A stretch of 64,000 bases of DNA from Zanthoxylum bungeanum (Eukaryota > Streptophyta > Magnoliopsida > Sapindales > Rutaceae): contig SKCR01023751.1 of the NCBI GenBank assembly GCA_019454045.1, forward strand, positions 124,001-188,000, given 5' to 3'. A program made the translations under genes and the position numbers. The notes beneath the pieces are model-generated. The model saw nothing but the letters and a program-made list of their open reading frames with translations, was not told where the DNA came from and made no database searches. Below, in pieces: positions 1-12,153 of the stretch; the stretch's first letter is position 1, and the number at the start of each line of letters is the position of its first letter.

Positions 1-1405
1 AGCAAGCATATACCAAATTTTTCATTTCAATTTCATTTCATAATCATTTGATAAAGTAAATTAAATATCTAAAACAACTTTAAATATATTTAACAAAGTC
101 AAAAAAGGCAACTTTAATCATTTCAAAACAAATATCTAAAGTTAAGATATTTATATTTTAATTATATTAATCATTTAACAATTAAATAATTAATTAATTA
201 ATTAAATAAAATATCCTAAATATATGTATTATATTTATATTAAATATCAAATACATATATTCATTTATGATATTAGTCAAATATCTCAATTTGACATTTA
301 ATTAATGTGTATTTAAAATAATCAAGTATTAAATATAAATACACAATAATTAAGGAAATGACTATCGGGTCCCTACACATGTATTTGCTTTAACCTTTAA
401 ACGACTTTTTATAACAATCAATATTATTTATTAATGTTGCTCTAGTGCTCTACGAGTTTATTTCATTATTGAGACTCTAGGTTCAGGCATATCCGTCACG
501 AAATCCAATTTCGTGTTCATAATTTATCCACCCGGAAATCATGACGATCACGGATAATCTGGCTGAATCATACAGGTCGAGGTCATGGCAAATGTTTAAT
601 TCCTCCGTCACAGGTATCCGTATGTATCCCAAGATATAGATGTAAACGTCAAATCTCTATGGGGATTATCCAGTCGACTATTCTATTAGCAATCTCAAAA
701 GAATGTTTAGAACTAGCTTCTAAACTTTACCACGGGCCCATGGTTTTATCTGATTGCTAATTATATGGACTACCTATGCTCTGGTACACAGAACTGACGG
801 ATCATATCTTGACACACATAGGACACCCTAAGGATCTATCTACACCCAACGAATGGGCGGAGGTATGATCTTAATAGATCGGTGACGTGACTGCCATCTA
901 AGTGTAGAAGATGTCTCATGTGCCCACAATGGCATCTCAAGTCTAAGAATCACAAGTGCTACTCAACCCAAGAAGATTCTTATTGACGCTGGTGTACCAT
1001 CCATTAAGAATCTTCGGTGATTCGTTCAGTGTTTATCCGCTATAAACACCTACAGGTCTATACTAGTCTCCAAGACTTATGGTTCATTGAGAAACCATTG
1101 GAATCTTATATTCCAGTTTACGACTTGTACCGGTCTCAACGGGTTTACTACACTGACCAAGCAGTGTAAACTTGACCAGTAACAATCTGAGAATGACAAC
1201 GTCATGATACTTGTCAATATCTATTGCGACGCTTTTGCAACTGTATCATTACTAATCATTCTAGGGTCATTACGTCTTTACCATATTATAAGATTGATTA
1301 TATTAAAGAAACTACATATATTATTCATAATAATAATGTTTTACAGAAGTATTTACACAGAAATACAACCGGGAATTGGCGCTGAGCTGAGCACCAACCC
1401 CAACA
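1..1405 (-). repeat. 3' LTR of element D (partial)
   Basis: This matches 6273-7682 almost base for base with a few small indels. The outer boundary with the internal region is at 1405, where plus-strand ...CCCCAACA ends; read on the minus strand the LTR begins TGTTGGGG. About 1 kb of this LTR lies left of the window. Confidence 0.93.
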
Positions 1406-1421
1406 AAAACTCCCATTTGCT
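1406..1421 (-). other. Polypurine tract of element D
   Basis: The minus strand reads AAATGGGAGTTTT directly before the TGTTGGGG start of the 3' LTR. A purine-rich run at this place is the plus-strand primer site of an LTR retrotransposon. Confidence 0.8.
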
Positions 1422-3182
1422 CTAGTGCCAATAACGATTGTATCTAATACCCATCGACTCCAAGTGTTTATCAAACAACTTCGGAGGTATGGCCTTCGTC
1501 AGCGGGTCTGCTACATTATCTTCACTCGGTACCTTACACACGACAATATCCCCTCGTGACACAATCTCTCGAATGATGTGGTACTTGCGTTCCACATGCT
1601 TCGACTTCTGATGCGCCCTTGGTTCCTTTGCTTGCGCAATGGCTCCAGTATTATCATAGTATAACAGAATCGCATTCTCGATACTTGGGACAACTCTCAA
1701 TTCTGTGACAAAATTCTTTATCCACACAGCCTCTTTTGCGGCTTCAGAAGCTGCAATATATTCCGCCTCAGTGGTGGAATCAGCTGTTGATCCCTGCTTG
1801 GAACTCTTCCAACAAACTGCACCTCCGTTAAGGGTAAAGACAAATACAGATGTAGACTTTCTATCATCGGGATCCGATTAAAAATCGGAGTCTGTATACC
1901 CATTAACTTGCAGTTCGTTTCCTCCATAAATTATTAACTTATCCTTAGTATCTTTAAGATACTTGAGGATATGTTTAATGGCCATCCAATGGTCATTACC
2001 TGGGTTGGACTGATATCTGCTAGTTACGCTAACAGCGAAACTGATATCAGGCCTTGTACATAACATGGCATACATTATGCTACCCAAACACAAAGCATAA
2101 GGTTGGCTAGACATTCTAACCTTCTCATCTTCTGTTTGTGGACACATCTTCTTGGAAAGATGAATCCCATGTCTGAACGGTATGTTTGCTGTCTTACAGT
2201 TACCAAAATTATACCGTTCTAAGATCTTATCTATGTAAGTTGATTGGGATAACCCAATCAGCCTCCTTTGTCTATCTCTATAGAGTTTTATCCCTAAGAC
2301 ATATGAAGCTTCTCCCAGGTCCTTCATGGAGAAATTCTTACAGCGGTACGCTTTGACGCTTTGTAACATGCCTAAATCATTCCCAATGATTAGGATGTCA
2401 TCAACATATAGGACTAAAAATACGACCATGCTCCCACTGGCCTTCTGATACACACAGGATTCTTCTGAATTCTTGAGAAAACCAGACGATCTAATAATCT
2501 CGTCGAATCGAAGATTCCAACTTCGTGAAGCTTGTTTAAGCCCATAAATGGACTTCTTAAGCTTACATACCATACCCGAGATTTCGCTAGACTCAAAACC
2601 TTTCGGCTGTTCCATATAGATTTCTTCATCAAGAAATCCATTTAGAAAAGCCATTTTGACATCCATTTGCCAAATCTCGTAGTCATGATACGCAGCTATA
2701 GAAAGCAAAATCCGAATAGACTTAAGCATCGCAACCGGTGAAAAAGTCTCATCGTAGTCGACGCCAGGTCGCTGCGTGTAACCTTTTGCTACCAGTCGGG
2801 CCTTGTAAGTTTCAACCTTACCGTCAGGCCCTCGCTTCCTCTTGTAAACCCATTTACAACCGATAGGAACAATTCCTTCGGGAAGCGGAACCAAGTCCCA
2901 AACTTGATTCTCATGCATTGAGTCTATCTCGGATTTCATGGCATTTTTCCATTTCACGGAGTCGATGTCCAACATCGATTCTCTATAGGTGAAATGATCT
3001 GTCTCTTCTACTAAGAGAACATCCAGACTCTTTTCTTGTCCAACACCAGAAAATGGGGCTTTGGTCATTTTACCCCGAATACAGAATTCACAGGTTGGAT
3101 AGGATTCAATGATGAGATCTGGTATCAAACCATTCCTAACCATTTGGTTAAGGCGTTTAGAGCCAATGTGACCTAGCCGCAT
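1422..3182 (-). pseudogene. Copia pol remnant: gag-pre-integrase fused to RT and RNase H, integrase core missing
   Basis: One reading frame runs from 3182 to 1422 with a single TAA at 1878-1880. Residues 1-45 are the gag-pre-integrase zinc region (RLGHIG, then CEFC). Near residue 57 the text jumps straight into the segment before RT (ESMLDIDSVKWKNAMKSEID), so the whole catalytic integrase is absent without loss of frame. RT follows with WVYKRKRGPDG, QMDVKMAFLNG (172-182), YGLKQASR and the catalytic YVDD at 259-262. The stop falls in the RNase H motif [19 protein letters not shown], where a Gln codon is usual. RNase H then continues in frame through TEAEYIAA and ends HLESMGIRY. Known role of the family: reverse transcription in virus-like particles. 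Inference: inactive unless complemented. Confidence 0.92.
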
Positions 3183-3304
3183 ATGCCATAGTTCAGTATT
3201 ATAACTTCAGGTAATCTACGTTTATTAATTCCAGAACTTAAAATATCTTTTGATGTTTGCAGTGTATAATGACCATGCTTATTTGGACAACAAGGACTAA
3301 AAAT

Positions 3305-3586
3305 CTAAAATATTATCTTATCATATAAATACAAAGAACTGTTCTTAATATTAATACAAAAGCCTTCTGTATCTAATACAAAAAGGGATATAATATTAGC
3401 TACACATCCAGGCACAAAAAAGCATTCATTTAACAAAAGTGTCCCATTCGGCAATGAGATCTCGCATACTCCCACTGCAACTGCATCCAGTGAGTCTCCA
3501 CTCCTGAATCGCAACTGCATCTCTCCAGGCTTCAGCCTCCTACTTTCATTCAGCACCTGCAACGAATTGTAATGTGAATGGGACAA
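3305..3586 (-). pseudogene. Copia protease remnant, C-terminal part (frameshifted)
   Basis: This open frame reads SLQVLNESRRLKPGEMQLRF then VGVCEISLPNGTLLLNECFFVPG and ends at a stop at 3305. It is the part of the aspartic protease and spacer that follows the active site in Copia polyproteins. It is in a different frame from gag before it and from RT after it. The shift from gag lies close to 3560, within about ten bases after the DSAC active-site text. A further shift before 3182 separates it from the gag-pre-integrase text. Confidence 0.8.
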
Positions 3587-4515
3587 GCAGAATCTAAAAT
3601 CCAGTTGGATGTGACGGCTTCACAAGCCAAAGATATATCAATAACTGGAAAAATAAAAGTACCTGATGTCGATGCTCTCTCCCTCCTGATTTGGGCAATG
3701 TAGTCAGGACAGTTCCTCTTCCAGTGCCCGACTTTGCCGCAGTGGTGGCATTTGTCTTCAGAAGCCCTTTTGGGCTTGGCTATCTTTGCCTGTTGTTGAG
3801 GACCAACTGCCTTCTTCTTCTTCTTGCCTTTCTTGTTCTTTCCCTTGGACATTCCTTGGGAAGAAGCCGAAAGAGAAGTAGATCTAGGAGGGCGAGTCGG
3901 TAATCCCTTCCTAAGGTCCTCTTCTGCCGTGAGCAACATCCTATGTAGCTCATGGTAGGTACAGACAGTCCCGTGCATGTTGAAGTACATCACAAACTGG
4001 CGGAATGAAGCTGGAAGAGAACCAAGAATGACACTCCTCCCGAGAATGTCATTCAAGATGAGATTATATTGCCTCAATTGATCGATCAAATCGATCATCT
4101 GAAGAACATGTGGGCTAATAGCTTGCCCCTCATCTAGACGCGCATAGAATAATTCCATGGCGACTTTGTGAACAATCACTTGTTCTTGGTTCTCGAACGA
4201 TTGTCTCAATCGCGTCATCATACTATAGGAATCAACCATACCATAGTATTGTTGCTTGAGTTTTGGAGAGAGAGAACTAAGGATGTAAGATTTAACCCTT
4301 AAATCATCATCCTTCCAAGTTTCAAAAACTCGGCGTTCCTCCTCTGTAGCATCCGCACCCACTGCAAGGGGCAACGGACCCTCAAGAACATAACCCAACT
4401 TTTCAGAGTCGAGGACAATCCTCAAGTCCATTTCCCAATCTGTAAAGTTCTCAGCGCCTTTTAGTTTGTTCGCATCAAGCATACGCGCAAACTGATTTGT
4501 GGATTGTCCCGCCAT
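3550..4515 (-). pseudogene. Copia gag with CCHC zinc knuckle and start of protease
   Basis: The 321-residue frame starts ATG at 4515, about 740 bases after the primer site. Residues 20-200 carry the Copia gag core (NFTDWEMDLRIVLDSEKL, later LGSLPASFRQFV). A Lys-rich stretch lies at 230-250 and a zinc knuckle C-X2-C-X4-H-X4-C at 256, 259, 264 and 269. The frame ends in the protease active site, WILDSACPIH, where the family normally has D-S/T-G. The Gly is Ala here and a frameshift follows at once. The gag itself is open from end to end and could still be translated; the polyprotein cannot. Confidence 0.9.
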
Positions 4516-5252
4516 CGCAAATCTATCATATAGATCACGAAAAACGGTTAGCAGAAATTAAGTAGTTTCAAATAATATCAAAAGCATAAACTAGATCATG
4601 GATTTTTAATCTAATATGCCCCTCCCACTAAATCATGCAATACTGTAATCCCCAAACAGAATACAAATATTTAATAATTAAATTAAATACTAATAGTGAA
4701 AATTGGATCCCCTGAATATATTTCAGCTCACAGTAGAGGCACGGTCTCGCCTACGTATATTCATCAGGTAGACAACTCATTTGTCAATCACTCAAAGCGA
4801 CTCCTAAGTTTCCGGTCATAGTCGTTTCTCGTTGTCACTGCGAAGGCAGGCCCACAAGGAGACGTACCAAGGTTAAACTCGTCAATGATAAACTCAAGTT
4901 ACTCACGTAATCCTGACAGCTAGGGCACGTTCAGAATTCCGCTTTCGCTTGAATTTATCTAGTATCTCATATACATCCGGTATGAATAAATCTCTATCGG
5001 CTACACCCTCACAGCAGAGGCACGGTTCTCGGATGTAGTCACGGAGAAGTATTCATAAACCGTATTGACAAGACGGACCACATAACATGCATCAAATACA
5101 TAGTTACATTAAAACCTTATTAATTAGGGATTTTTCCGTTAAGTGTCATACACCCTAAATCTAATCGATTCAGTTTCTAATAAGCATGTATAAAGTCAAG
5201 AATAGATGATTTAAATAAAGCTAACCATTTTAAGCGGCCTAGAATCATACTC
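4516..5252 (-). other. 5' untranslated leader of element D
   Basis: No open frame of note lies between the primer site and the gag start. Two related stretches around 4720-4760 and 4990-5040 both carry the words CAG(C)AGAGGCACGGT(T)CTCG, giving a loose internal repeat in the leader. Confidence 0.6.
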
Positions 5253-5264
5253 GCTCTGATACCA
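5253..5264 (-). other. Primer binding site of element D (initiator tRNA-Met)
   Basis: The minus strand reads TGGTATCAGAGC, the common plant Copia site complementary to the 3' end of initiator methionine tRNA. It begins three bases inside the LTR end at 5268. Confidence 0.9.
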
Positions 5265-5267
5265 TTT

Positions 5268-7682
5268 TGAAGGGGATTTTCTAGGGGCTATATCCGGTAA
5301 CGCAGCGGAAGCGGTGAAAATCGTATTTTCCGATTTCAAAACTTTTTCTCGGATTAATTAAATAAACATCTTTATTTAATTTTCCAATAATCAAATTATG
5401 AAATAATTCAAATGAATCATATTCAAGTGAATTTACCGAATTACCCTAACATTGGTACTTTGTCCATTTTAGTCCGAAATTGATCAAATCAATTTTGAAT
5501 GATTCTAAATCATTTATAGGATGAACTTAGCATGCTTGAAACATCAAAACACCAAAAGCAACCAAATCCCCAAATTTCCAAGTCTTGGCCGAGAGCCTCC
5601 TAAGGTAGGCATTTTGTGCCTTTTGTCATTTCATGCATCAAAACACATCAAGATGTAATCCAATCAACATGAAACTTTATATGCATCTTATATACATCCA
5701 ATTACAAAACATAAATGAAAAGACCCAAATTTGGAATTAGTTATAAACCCTAATTTTTCAATTTCCACAAATTGGACAAATTAGACCAAATACACTAAAT
5801 CAATTACTTCAATCATCTTTCTTACATCCAATCCAAGTCTCAACACAATGAAACAAATCAAGATCAAATCTAGGTCATCTTAGAGTGGGTCAACAACTCT
5901 AGATTAGCAACATGGTTTCCAAAACCTTAAAAGAATCCTTACACTACAATAGTCACAAGTTTCCTTCATCACACATGCTTTACACTTTCATCAAAGCTTC
6001 CATCAATCCACAAAAAAAACAAGGAACAATGAGATAATCTAAGATTAACATATATTAAAGCCTAGAACCTAAGGAACAATTTCCTTACTAATAGCGAGTT
6101 CAAGAAACTTATTAAAATCCAAGCTTTTTGATTTTTGTCTTTCTTTTCCTCAAACTTCCTTTCTTTCTTCTTCAATGGAGTTTTATCTTTTAAAGTGTAT
6201 TAGGTTATGTCAAATGAAAAGAAAATGAAAACAATATATACTTGTGTAAATCTAGCCTTGGCCGAATTCACCAAGCAAGCATATACCAAATTTTTCATTT
6301 CAATTTCATTTCATAATCATTTGATAAAGTAAATTAAATATCTAAAACAACTTTAAAGATATTTAACAAAGTCAACAAAGGCAACTTTAATCATTTCAAA
6401 ACAAATATCTAAAGTTAAGATATTTATATTTTAATTATATTAATCATTTAACAATTAAATAATTAATTAATTAATTAAATACAAATATCTTAAATATATG
6501 TATTATATTTACATTAAATATCAAATACATATATTCATTTATGATATTAGTCAAATATCTAATTTGATATTTAATTAATGTGTATTTAAAATAATCAAGT
6601 ATTAAATGTAAATACACAACAATTAAGGAAATGACTATCGGGTCCCTACACATGTATTTTGCGTTTAACCTTTAAACGACTTTATAAACAATCAATATTA
6701 TTTTTTAATGTTGCTCTAGTGCTCTACGAGTTTATTTCATTATTGAGACTCTCTAGGTTCAGGCATATCCGTCACGAAATCCAAATTCGTGTCTATAATT
6801 TATCCACCCGGAAATCATGACGATCACGGATAATCTGGCTGAATCATACAGGTCGAGGTCATGGCAAATGTTTAATTCCTCCGTCACACAGGTATCCAGA
6901 TGTATCCCAGAGATATAGATGTAAACGTCAAATCTCTATGGGGATTATCCAGTCGACTATTCTATTAGCAATCTCAAAAGAATGTTTAGAACTAGCTTCT
7001 AAACTTTACCACGGGCCCATGGTTTTATCTGATTGCTAATTATATGGACTACCTATGCTCTGGTACACAGAACTGACGGATCCTATCTTTACACACATAA
7101 GACACCTTGAGGATCTATCTACACCCAACGAACAGACGGAGGTTTGATCTTAATAGATCGGTGACGTGACTGCCATCTAAGTGTAGAAGATGTCTCATGT
7201 GCCCACGATGGCATCTCAAGTCTAAGAATCACAAGTGCTACTCAACCCAAGAAGATTCTTATTGACGTTGGTGTACCATCCATTAAGAATCTTCGGTGAG
7301 TCGTTCAGTGTTTATCCGCTATAAACACCTACAGGTCTATACTAGTCTCCAAGACTTATGGTTCATTGAGAAACCATTGGAATCATATATTCCAGTATAC
7401 GACTTGTACCGGTCTCAACGGGTTTACTATACTGACCAAGCAGTGTAAACCTTGACCAGGAACAATCTGAGAATGACAACGTCATGATACTTGTCAATAT
7501 CCGTTGCGACGATTTTGCAACTGTATCATGACTAATCATTCTAGAGTCATTACGTCTTTACCATATTGTAAGATTCATTATATTAAAGAAACTACATATA
7601 TTATTCATAATAATAATGTTTTACAGAAGTATTTACACAGAAATACAACCGGGAATTGGCGCTGTGAGCACCAACCCCAACA
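5268..7682 (-). repeat. 5' LTR of element D (2.4 kb)
   Basis: On the plus strand it opens TGAAGGGG and closes CCCCAACA, so on the minus strand it starts TGTTGGGG and ends CCCCTTCA with the usual TG...CA limits. The part from 6273 is repeated at 1-1405. It is AT-rich and contains no gene. Confidence 0.92.
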
Positions 7683-7959
7683 CTGGACATAAAGAATAGA
7701 CATAAAATAATAAAATAATGAAAAATAGAAAAAAGATAAAAAACTAAATAAAGATGAAATAATACGATAAATATATGAAAAGATAAATAACAAAATAAAG
7801 GCGAAATAATAAAATATGACTAGAAATTTGGCCGTCTTTGATGTAGGACTTCGTATACGCGGCTGGACGTATTTCATGTCCAGCCTGGCATGCAACGTCC
7901 AGAACTATAGAAATAAATATGGTAAGGGTGCGTTAGGCCACACCGGAAGGATCGCTAGT

Positions 7960-8450
7960 TTGCTGTTTCTGCTTGCCGTTTCGCTATTTACTGTTTGTTG
8001 TTTTTTGGTTGTTGTTTATAGTTGCTGTTTTTGGTGGTTTTGGCTGTCGTTTTTTGGTGATTTGGCTGCTGTTTTTGGTTGTTTTGGCTGTTATTTTTGG
8101 TTATTTTAGATGTTGTTTTTAGTTATTTTGGCTACTTTTTTGGTGATTTTTTGCTGCTGTTTTTTCTGTTTTTGGTTGTATTTTCGGTGATTTGGCTAGT
8201 TCTCTTGGTTTCAGTTTTTAGTTTTGGTTTCGATAATTGTGGTTGCTTTTGGTCATGATTTTTTGGGTTGTTTTTGGCTGGTTTGCTGGCTTTTTTGGTG
8301 GTTATCTTTTGGTTTTTTGGTGTTTGTTTTACGGTTTCAGAGTTGTTTTATGGTGGTTGGCTTCTTGTTGTTTTTTCACTGGTGGCTCTAGTATTTTAGT
8401 TTCTTATTTTTTTCGGTGGTGGCTCTAGGATTTTTTTTCTTGTTGTTTTA
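7960..8450. repeat. G/T-biased degenerate repeat block
   Basis: Nearly all bases on the plus strand are T or G, built from variants of TTTTGGTTG, TTTGGCTG and TTTTTGGTG. A and C are strongly depleted. The stop-poor composition makes short spurious plus-strand frames. Confidence 0.7.
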
Positions 8451-8720
8451 GTGATAAGAAGAAAGAATGAGCTTACTAGGGTTGCCATCCAAGTCCCTTT
8501 TGATGAAGAAAAGTGTCCCTTTTATAATACTTTGAAAGGATATCCAAATAGGGAAATAAATCACATTTATTTGGGGAATATCTTACCAAAATTATTTTTG
8601 GAATATAATCTCATAAATTTGGTGATGGAGATCTCAAATCTTATTAATTGGTAAGGATGAGAATTCAAATCTTGTTAAATTAGAAAGTGGTTTGAGGGAA
8701 TTTTAGCGTATGGATTGCAT

Positions 8721-8739
8721 TGGTTTTGGTTTTGGTTTT

Positions 8740-8777
<38 letters not shown>
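8721..8777. repeat. (GGTTTT)n followed by a 36-base T run
   Basis: Several TGGTTT/GGTTTT units pass into an uninterrupted T tract at 8742-8777. Read on the minus strand this is a long A run, which could mark the tail of an old retroposed sequence, but no body of such an element is recognised beside it. Confidence 0.75.
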
Positions 8778-8780
<3 letters not shown>

Positions 8781-10710
8781 GCATGCATGGTGTCTTTTTG
8801 TGCTTCATGGGCCGATTCATTAGTTGCAGGGTGGATGAGCTGAATGGGATGCAGGGGGTTTTGGGTTGAGGCTAAGGTATGAAATAGAAACTGACTGAGC
8901 GAATTCGAGGCTGGCTAGTGAGTCTGAATCCGATGACGTTCTAATTTTGGAGGTTTTCTTTCCTTCTAGCATCCGTTTTTCGAAACTTCCATAATTTTTT
9001 CAGGTAGTGACTCCATACGAGACTCATCATCGGGGTCATGCAAAAATGCAGTGTCCACACATATTATAGCCATAAAAAATAATATATAAATAAATCAGAA
9101 AAAAATAAAGTTTTATATTAAGATGTGTCTTTAAAGATGTCTATAGGTATACTATGTATTTACCTATCACTGTTTTAAAATTCTCAAGATTTACATTATG
9201 CTATATCAACAATCAGGCACATGTAACGTCATCAGGTCAATAGTTACCAATGATGTTACTAATTTTATAACTTTTGCTAACAAACGAAATTACATACAAG
9301 TCTTTTGTTATAAAAAAATATCACAAATATTTAATTTTATAAATGAATTTAACCTTAAGTTTTTTGGGAAGTTATCAATTTTTCACTAAAAAATTAGCTA
9401 AAATTTAATCAAACTCGTTGATTTATAAGATGTTAAGTTTTTCATTTGAATTAAAAAATGTTCGTTTTTTTCAAACTAAATATCAAAAGTGTTAAAACTT
9501 TGCTAATATTATAAAGTTATTTTGATCATTTGATAATGTCCGGTGAAAAAATGAATTTTATTTGAACTATGGGTGGATTAATGAATTTTTTTTGAATTTC
9601 GAGTGAAAAAATGAAAATGTTAAAAGATGTAATAAATTTTAAGTGAAGAGTTTTTGAATTTTTAAGTGTTTGTTATTGATTTATATAAAAAGAAATTACA
9701 AATGGATCTCCATCGATCAATTTGAGGTGAAGATTAATACCTTCAGTAACTATATATTGGGATGACAGTTATATCCGGGAAAATATTGATATGGATTCGA
9801 AAAATTAAATAATTTTAAAAATAAAAAAAAATAAAAATCTTGATCCAAAAATCCGTAAATAAATATGCATCTTGATCCACAATTCGAATCAGATCCATGC
9901 ACATCTATATCAGTATTTTGTCATCCAAAACAATATGATTTTTTTTTAATCTTTTCCTTCAGAGTACTTTAGTTAAGAGAATCCAAATTTAGACTCTTGC
10001 ATATCTTAAAAATCTAAATCCTTATTCGTATTTCAATTAATGCGAATCCAGATTTTTCCGGAATAACTGCCATATCCGTACTTGTAGCTATTTGAGACAT
10101 TAATTTTCATCACTAAATAACCAATGGAGACTAATTTCCATATATATATAACAACACACACATACACACACCCCTATTACAAACACTTGAAAGTTCAAAA
10201 TTTATTTACTTGTAATTATCAATTCCTTTTAAAGTGTACTATTTTATGCTTGAAATTAAAAGTTTTCATTTTTCGAATTAAAATTTAATAAGTATACATT
10301 TTTCCACTTATACGTTATCAAATATCAAAATAACCTTGTGACGTCAGCAAAATTCTAATACAAATCTGAATAATTTTTAAAAAAAAAAATTTGAATTTGA
10401 CTGTATTTTAATCAATTTTTAAATGGAAAATGGAAAATTTCTTTTTCTTTTTTGGTACTTTTCCAAATATAAAAATACAAATGGTAAGAAATAAAAAGGG
10501 GAAGGCTCAAGGCCGGGAGTGGTCATTGATTTGTGGGACCCTGAAATTTCCTAAAGAAAAAATTTGATATGATGGGGCCCAAACAGGGCATAGCCGAACG
10601 GCTCCACGCAACATATGCCTTTATCTTTCTGATTGATGTCAAATTGATATCATGAGCCATTTACAGCCACGCCACTCGACCTGATCAGCAGGAGCCGTGG
10701 CTTCTTCTAT

Positions 10711-10742
10711 ATGTTTTTTTTTGGGGTCTTAGCTTTGTTATA

Positions 10743-10786
<44 letters not shown>

Positions 10787-10890
10787 TGTGTATATATATA
10801 TATGTATGTATGCGTGTGTCTATATATGGATATATACAGAGCGTTTTTAGGTGCGCTTTTTTTGGGTCTTCGCTTTGTTATATATATATA
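10711..10890. repeat. TA microsatellite with duplicated flank
   Basis: An interrupted (TA)n tract fills about 10739-10810. The text GGGTCTTAGCTTTGTTATA before it recurs as GGGTCTTCGCTTTGTTATA near 10864, about 140 bases later, so the microsatellite lies inside a short tandem duplication. Confidence 0.75.
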
Positions 10891-11029
10891 TTTATTGTAT
10901 TGGGATTTGGAACTTGATTGTTGTTTTTTGACCATTTTTTTTTTTGTTTACAATTATTTTTTGATAGTGTATATTTAGGGTCCGACGTAAGTAAAATATT
11001 TTTAATGAAATTTATTTTTAGAAAGTGCT

Positions 11030-11786
11030 TGCATCAAAAATAACAAGTTCAGCGAATTAGAACAGTCCAAGGCCCATTCCTCCAGGAGCCTATCTCAAAA
11101 TTAAGCAAGAATTTACTATTTTAAGCAGGAAAATAGTAAATTAAGCAGGAAATTATTGACGGTCTAAGTCCTGCTCCCACTAACGTATTTTCGTCCACCA
11201 ACGTAAAATAGGTAGGAAATTGATTGTCATTTGGAAGAAATTGACAGAAAACATAGGAACTGGGAGAACGAAGTAAGGAATTTGCAAAACAGCACAACAA
11301 CGTGCTTACGAAATTAAGAAGTAATTTTAGGAAATTATCTTCAGGAACCATAAAGATCCAAAGAGGAGCACAAAAGAAGCTCTCCAACAAACACCAATGC
11401 TAATCGTTATTCTGTAGTCATTATTCCATCTGTTGTTAACGTGCTCGTAGTTTTTTAAGTCTCTTTTGTAATTAAAAATATTTTTAATCCCCACTAATTT
11501 AGTCTTTCAGTTTCTGTAATTTAGAATTTCAATGTCAGTGAAGATTTCCAATTCCAATAACAGTCTTTGTAGTTTAGACTTTCAATTCCAATAAAATTTC
11601 CAATTCAAGTAGTTTTAATTATCCTTGGTTTATTTAACCATCCACATAAATTCCAATTGTCTATCCATTGCAGGATTGAGAGAACTCGTTTTTACAGTCG
11701 TTTGTTAGAAGTCGGTAATTTACATTGAGGATTCGCTCTTCTGGCACGCCCATGCTCAACCATACTTTTGGAGCTAACAATATTTT
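11030..11786 (+). repeat. Probable LTR end and leader of gypsy remnant G1
   Basis: This stretch lies directly upstream of a tRNA-primer-like TGGCAC site and of gag sequence. It carries text such as GAGCTAACAAT just before the site, as I recall from Tat-type gypsy leaders. The LTR start is not visible and no second LTR copy was found, so the call is tentative. Confidence 0.4.
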
Positions 11787-11802
11787 TGGCACTCCTAGTG
11801 GA
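11787..11802 (+). other. Candidate primer binding site of G1
   Basis: TGGCACTCCTAGTGGA resembles the TGGCAC... primer sites of Tat-type Ty3/gypsy elements. A similar word, TGGCACGCCCATGC, sits 45 bases upstream at 11742, so which of the two was used is uncertain. Confidence 0.4.
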
Positions 11803-12153
11803 ACCCACTAGCAGAATGTTCTAAAGACAAGAAGTAATGTTGGAAAAGATGTTGTCACACCTGATGTGGATGTTGCTCATACAACAGTAGGGCAATGATA
11901 AGAAGGATTCAATCCACACCTTGTGGATCAAATTGAGAGAACTTGACTCCTCTTGAAATTCAAAGTCGAGAAAACCAAACTCAGCATGACCTATTATTGG
12001 AGCCTCATGTGATACCGATTCACCTAATAATTTCAGTAAGGATCTGGCTATTTTTGCAAATATAACAACAATGAGCATGAGAAAATCTTGCAGACTCTAG
12101 AAAGAATGGAACAACACATGTTTGGGAAAACGACCAGAATAAGAGGAATGAAG
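11803..12153 (+). pseudogene. Start of G1 gag region, left of the solo LTR
   Basis: Decayed sequence between the primer-like site and the solo LTR. Just before the LTR the frame reads KILQTLERMEQHMFGK, a coiled segment of the type found at the N-terminus of Tat-lineage gag. The reading resumes at 14342, where removing the LTR and one target copy restores continuity. Confidence 0.5.

Larger units (their letters stand above)
1..7682 (-). mobile_element. Ty1/Copia LTR retrotransposon D, defective; left end cut by window
   Basis: Two copies of one long LTR flank an internal region coding on the minus strand in Copia order: gag, protease, gag-pre-integrase, RT, RNase H. Base 1 of the window corresponds to base 6273 of the right LTR, so the left LTR is cut by the window edge. 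The primer site lies inside the right LTR and the polypurine tract inside the left LTR, which fixes the minus-strand direction. Coding is broken by frameshifts, one nonsense codon and loss of the integrase core, so it could only move with help. The target duplication cannot be checked because the left end is outside; the right flank begins CTGGA. Confidence 0.93.
7683..11030. other. Stretch without recognisable gene; simple repeats only
   Basis: I see no TE coding region, LTR pair or conserved protein here. A short frame at 8451-8654 (67 codons) has no motif I recognise. The contents are a G/T-biased block, a long T run, AT-rich DNA and a TA microsatellite, listed separately. The 10500-10700 piece is less AT-rich and looks like single-copy DNA, but I cannot assign it. 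Confidence 0.5.

Noticed and set aside
8451..8654. 67-codon frame beginning MIRRKNELTRVAIQ
   Set aside because: No recognisable motif, no splice or promoter context; length is within chance for AT-rich DNA.
10711..10935. ORFs rich in Tyr and Ile on both strands
   Set aside because: Translation of a TA microsatellite.
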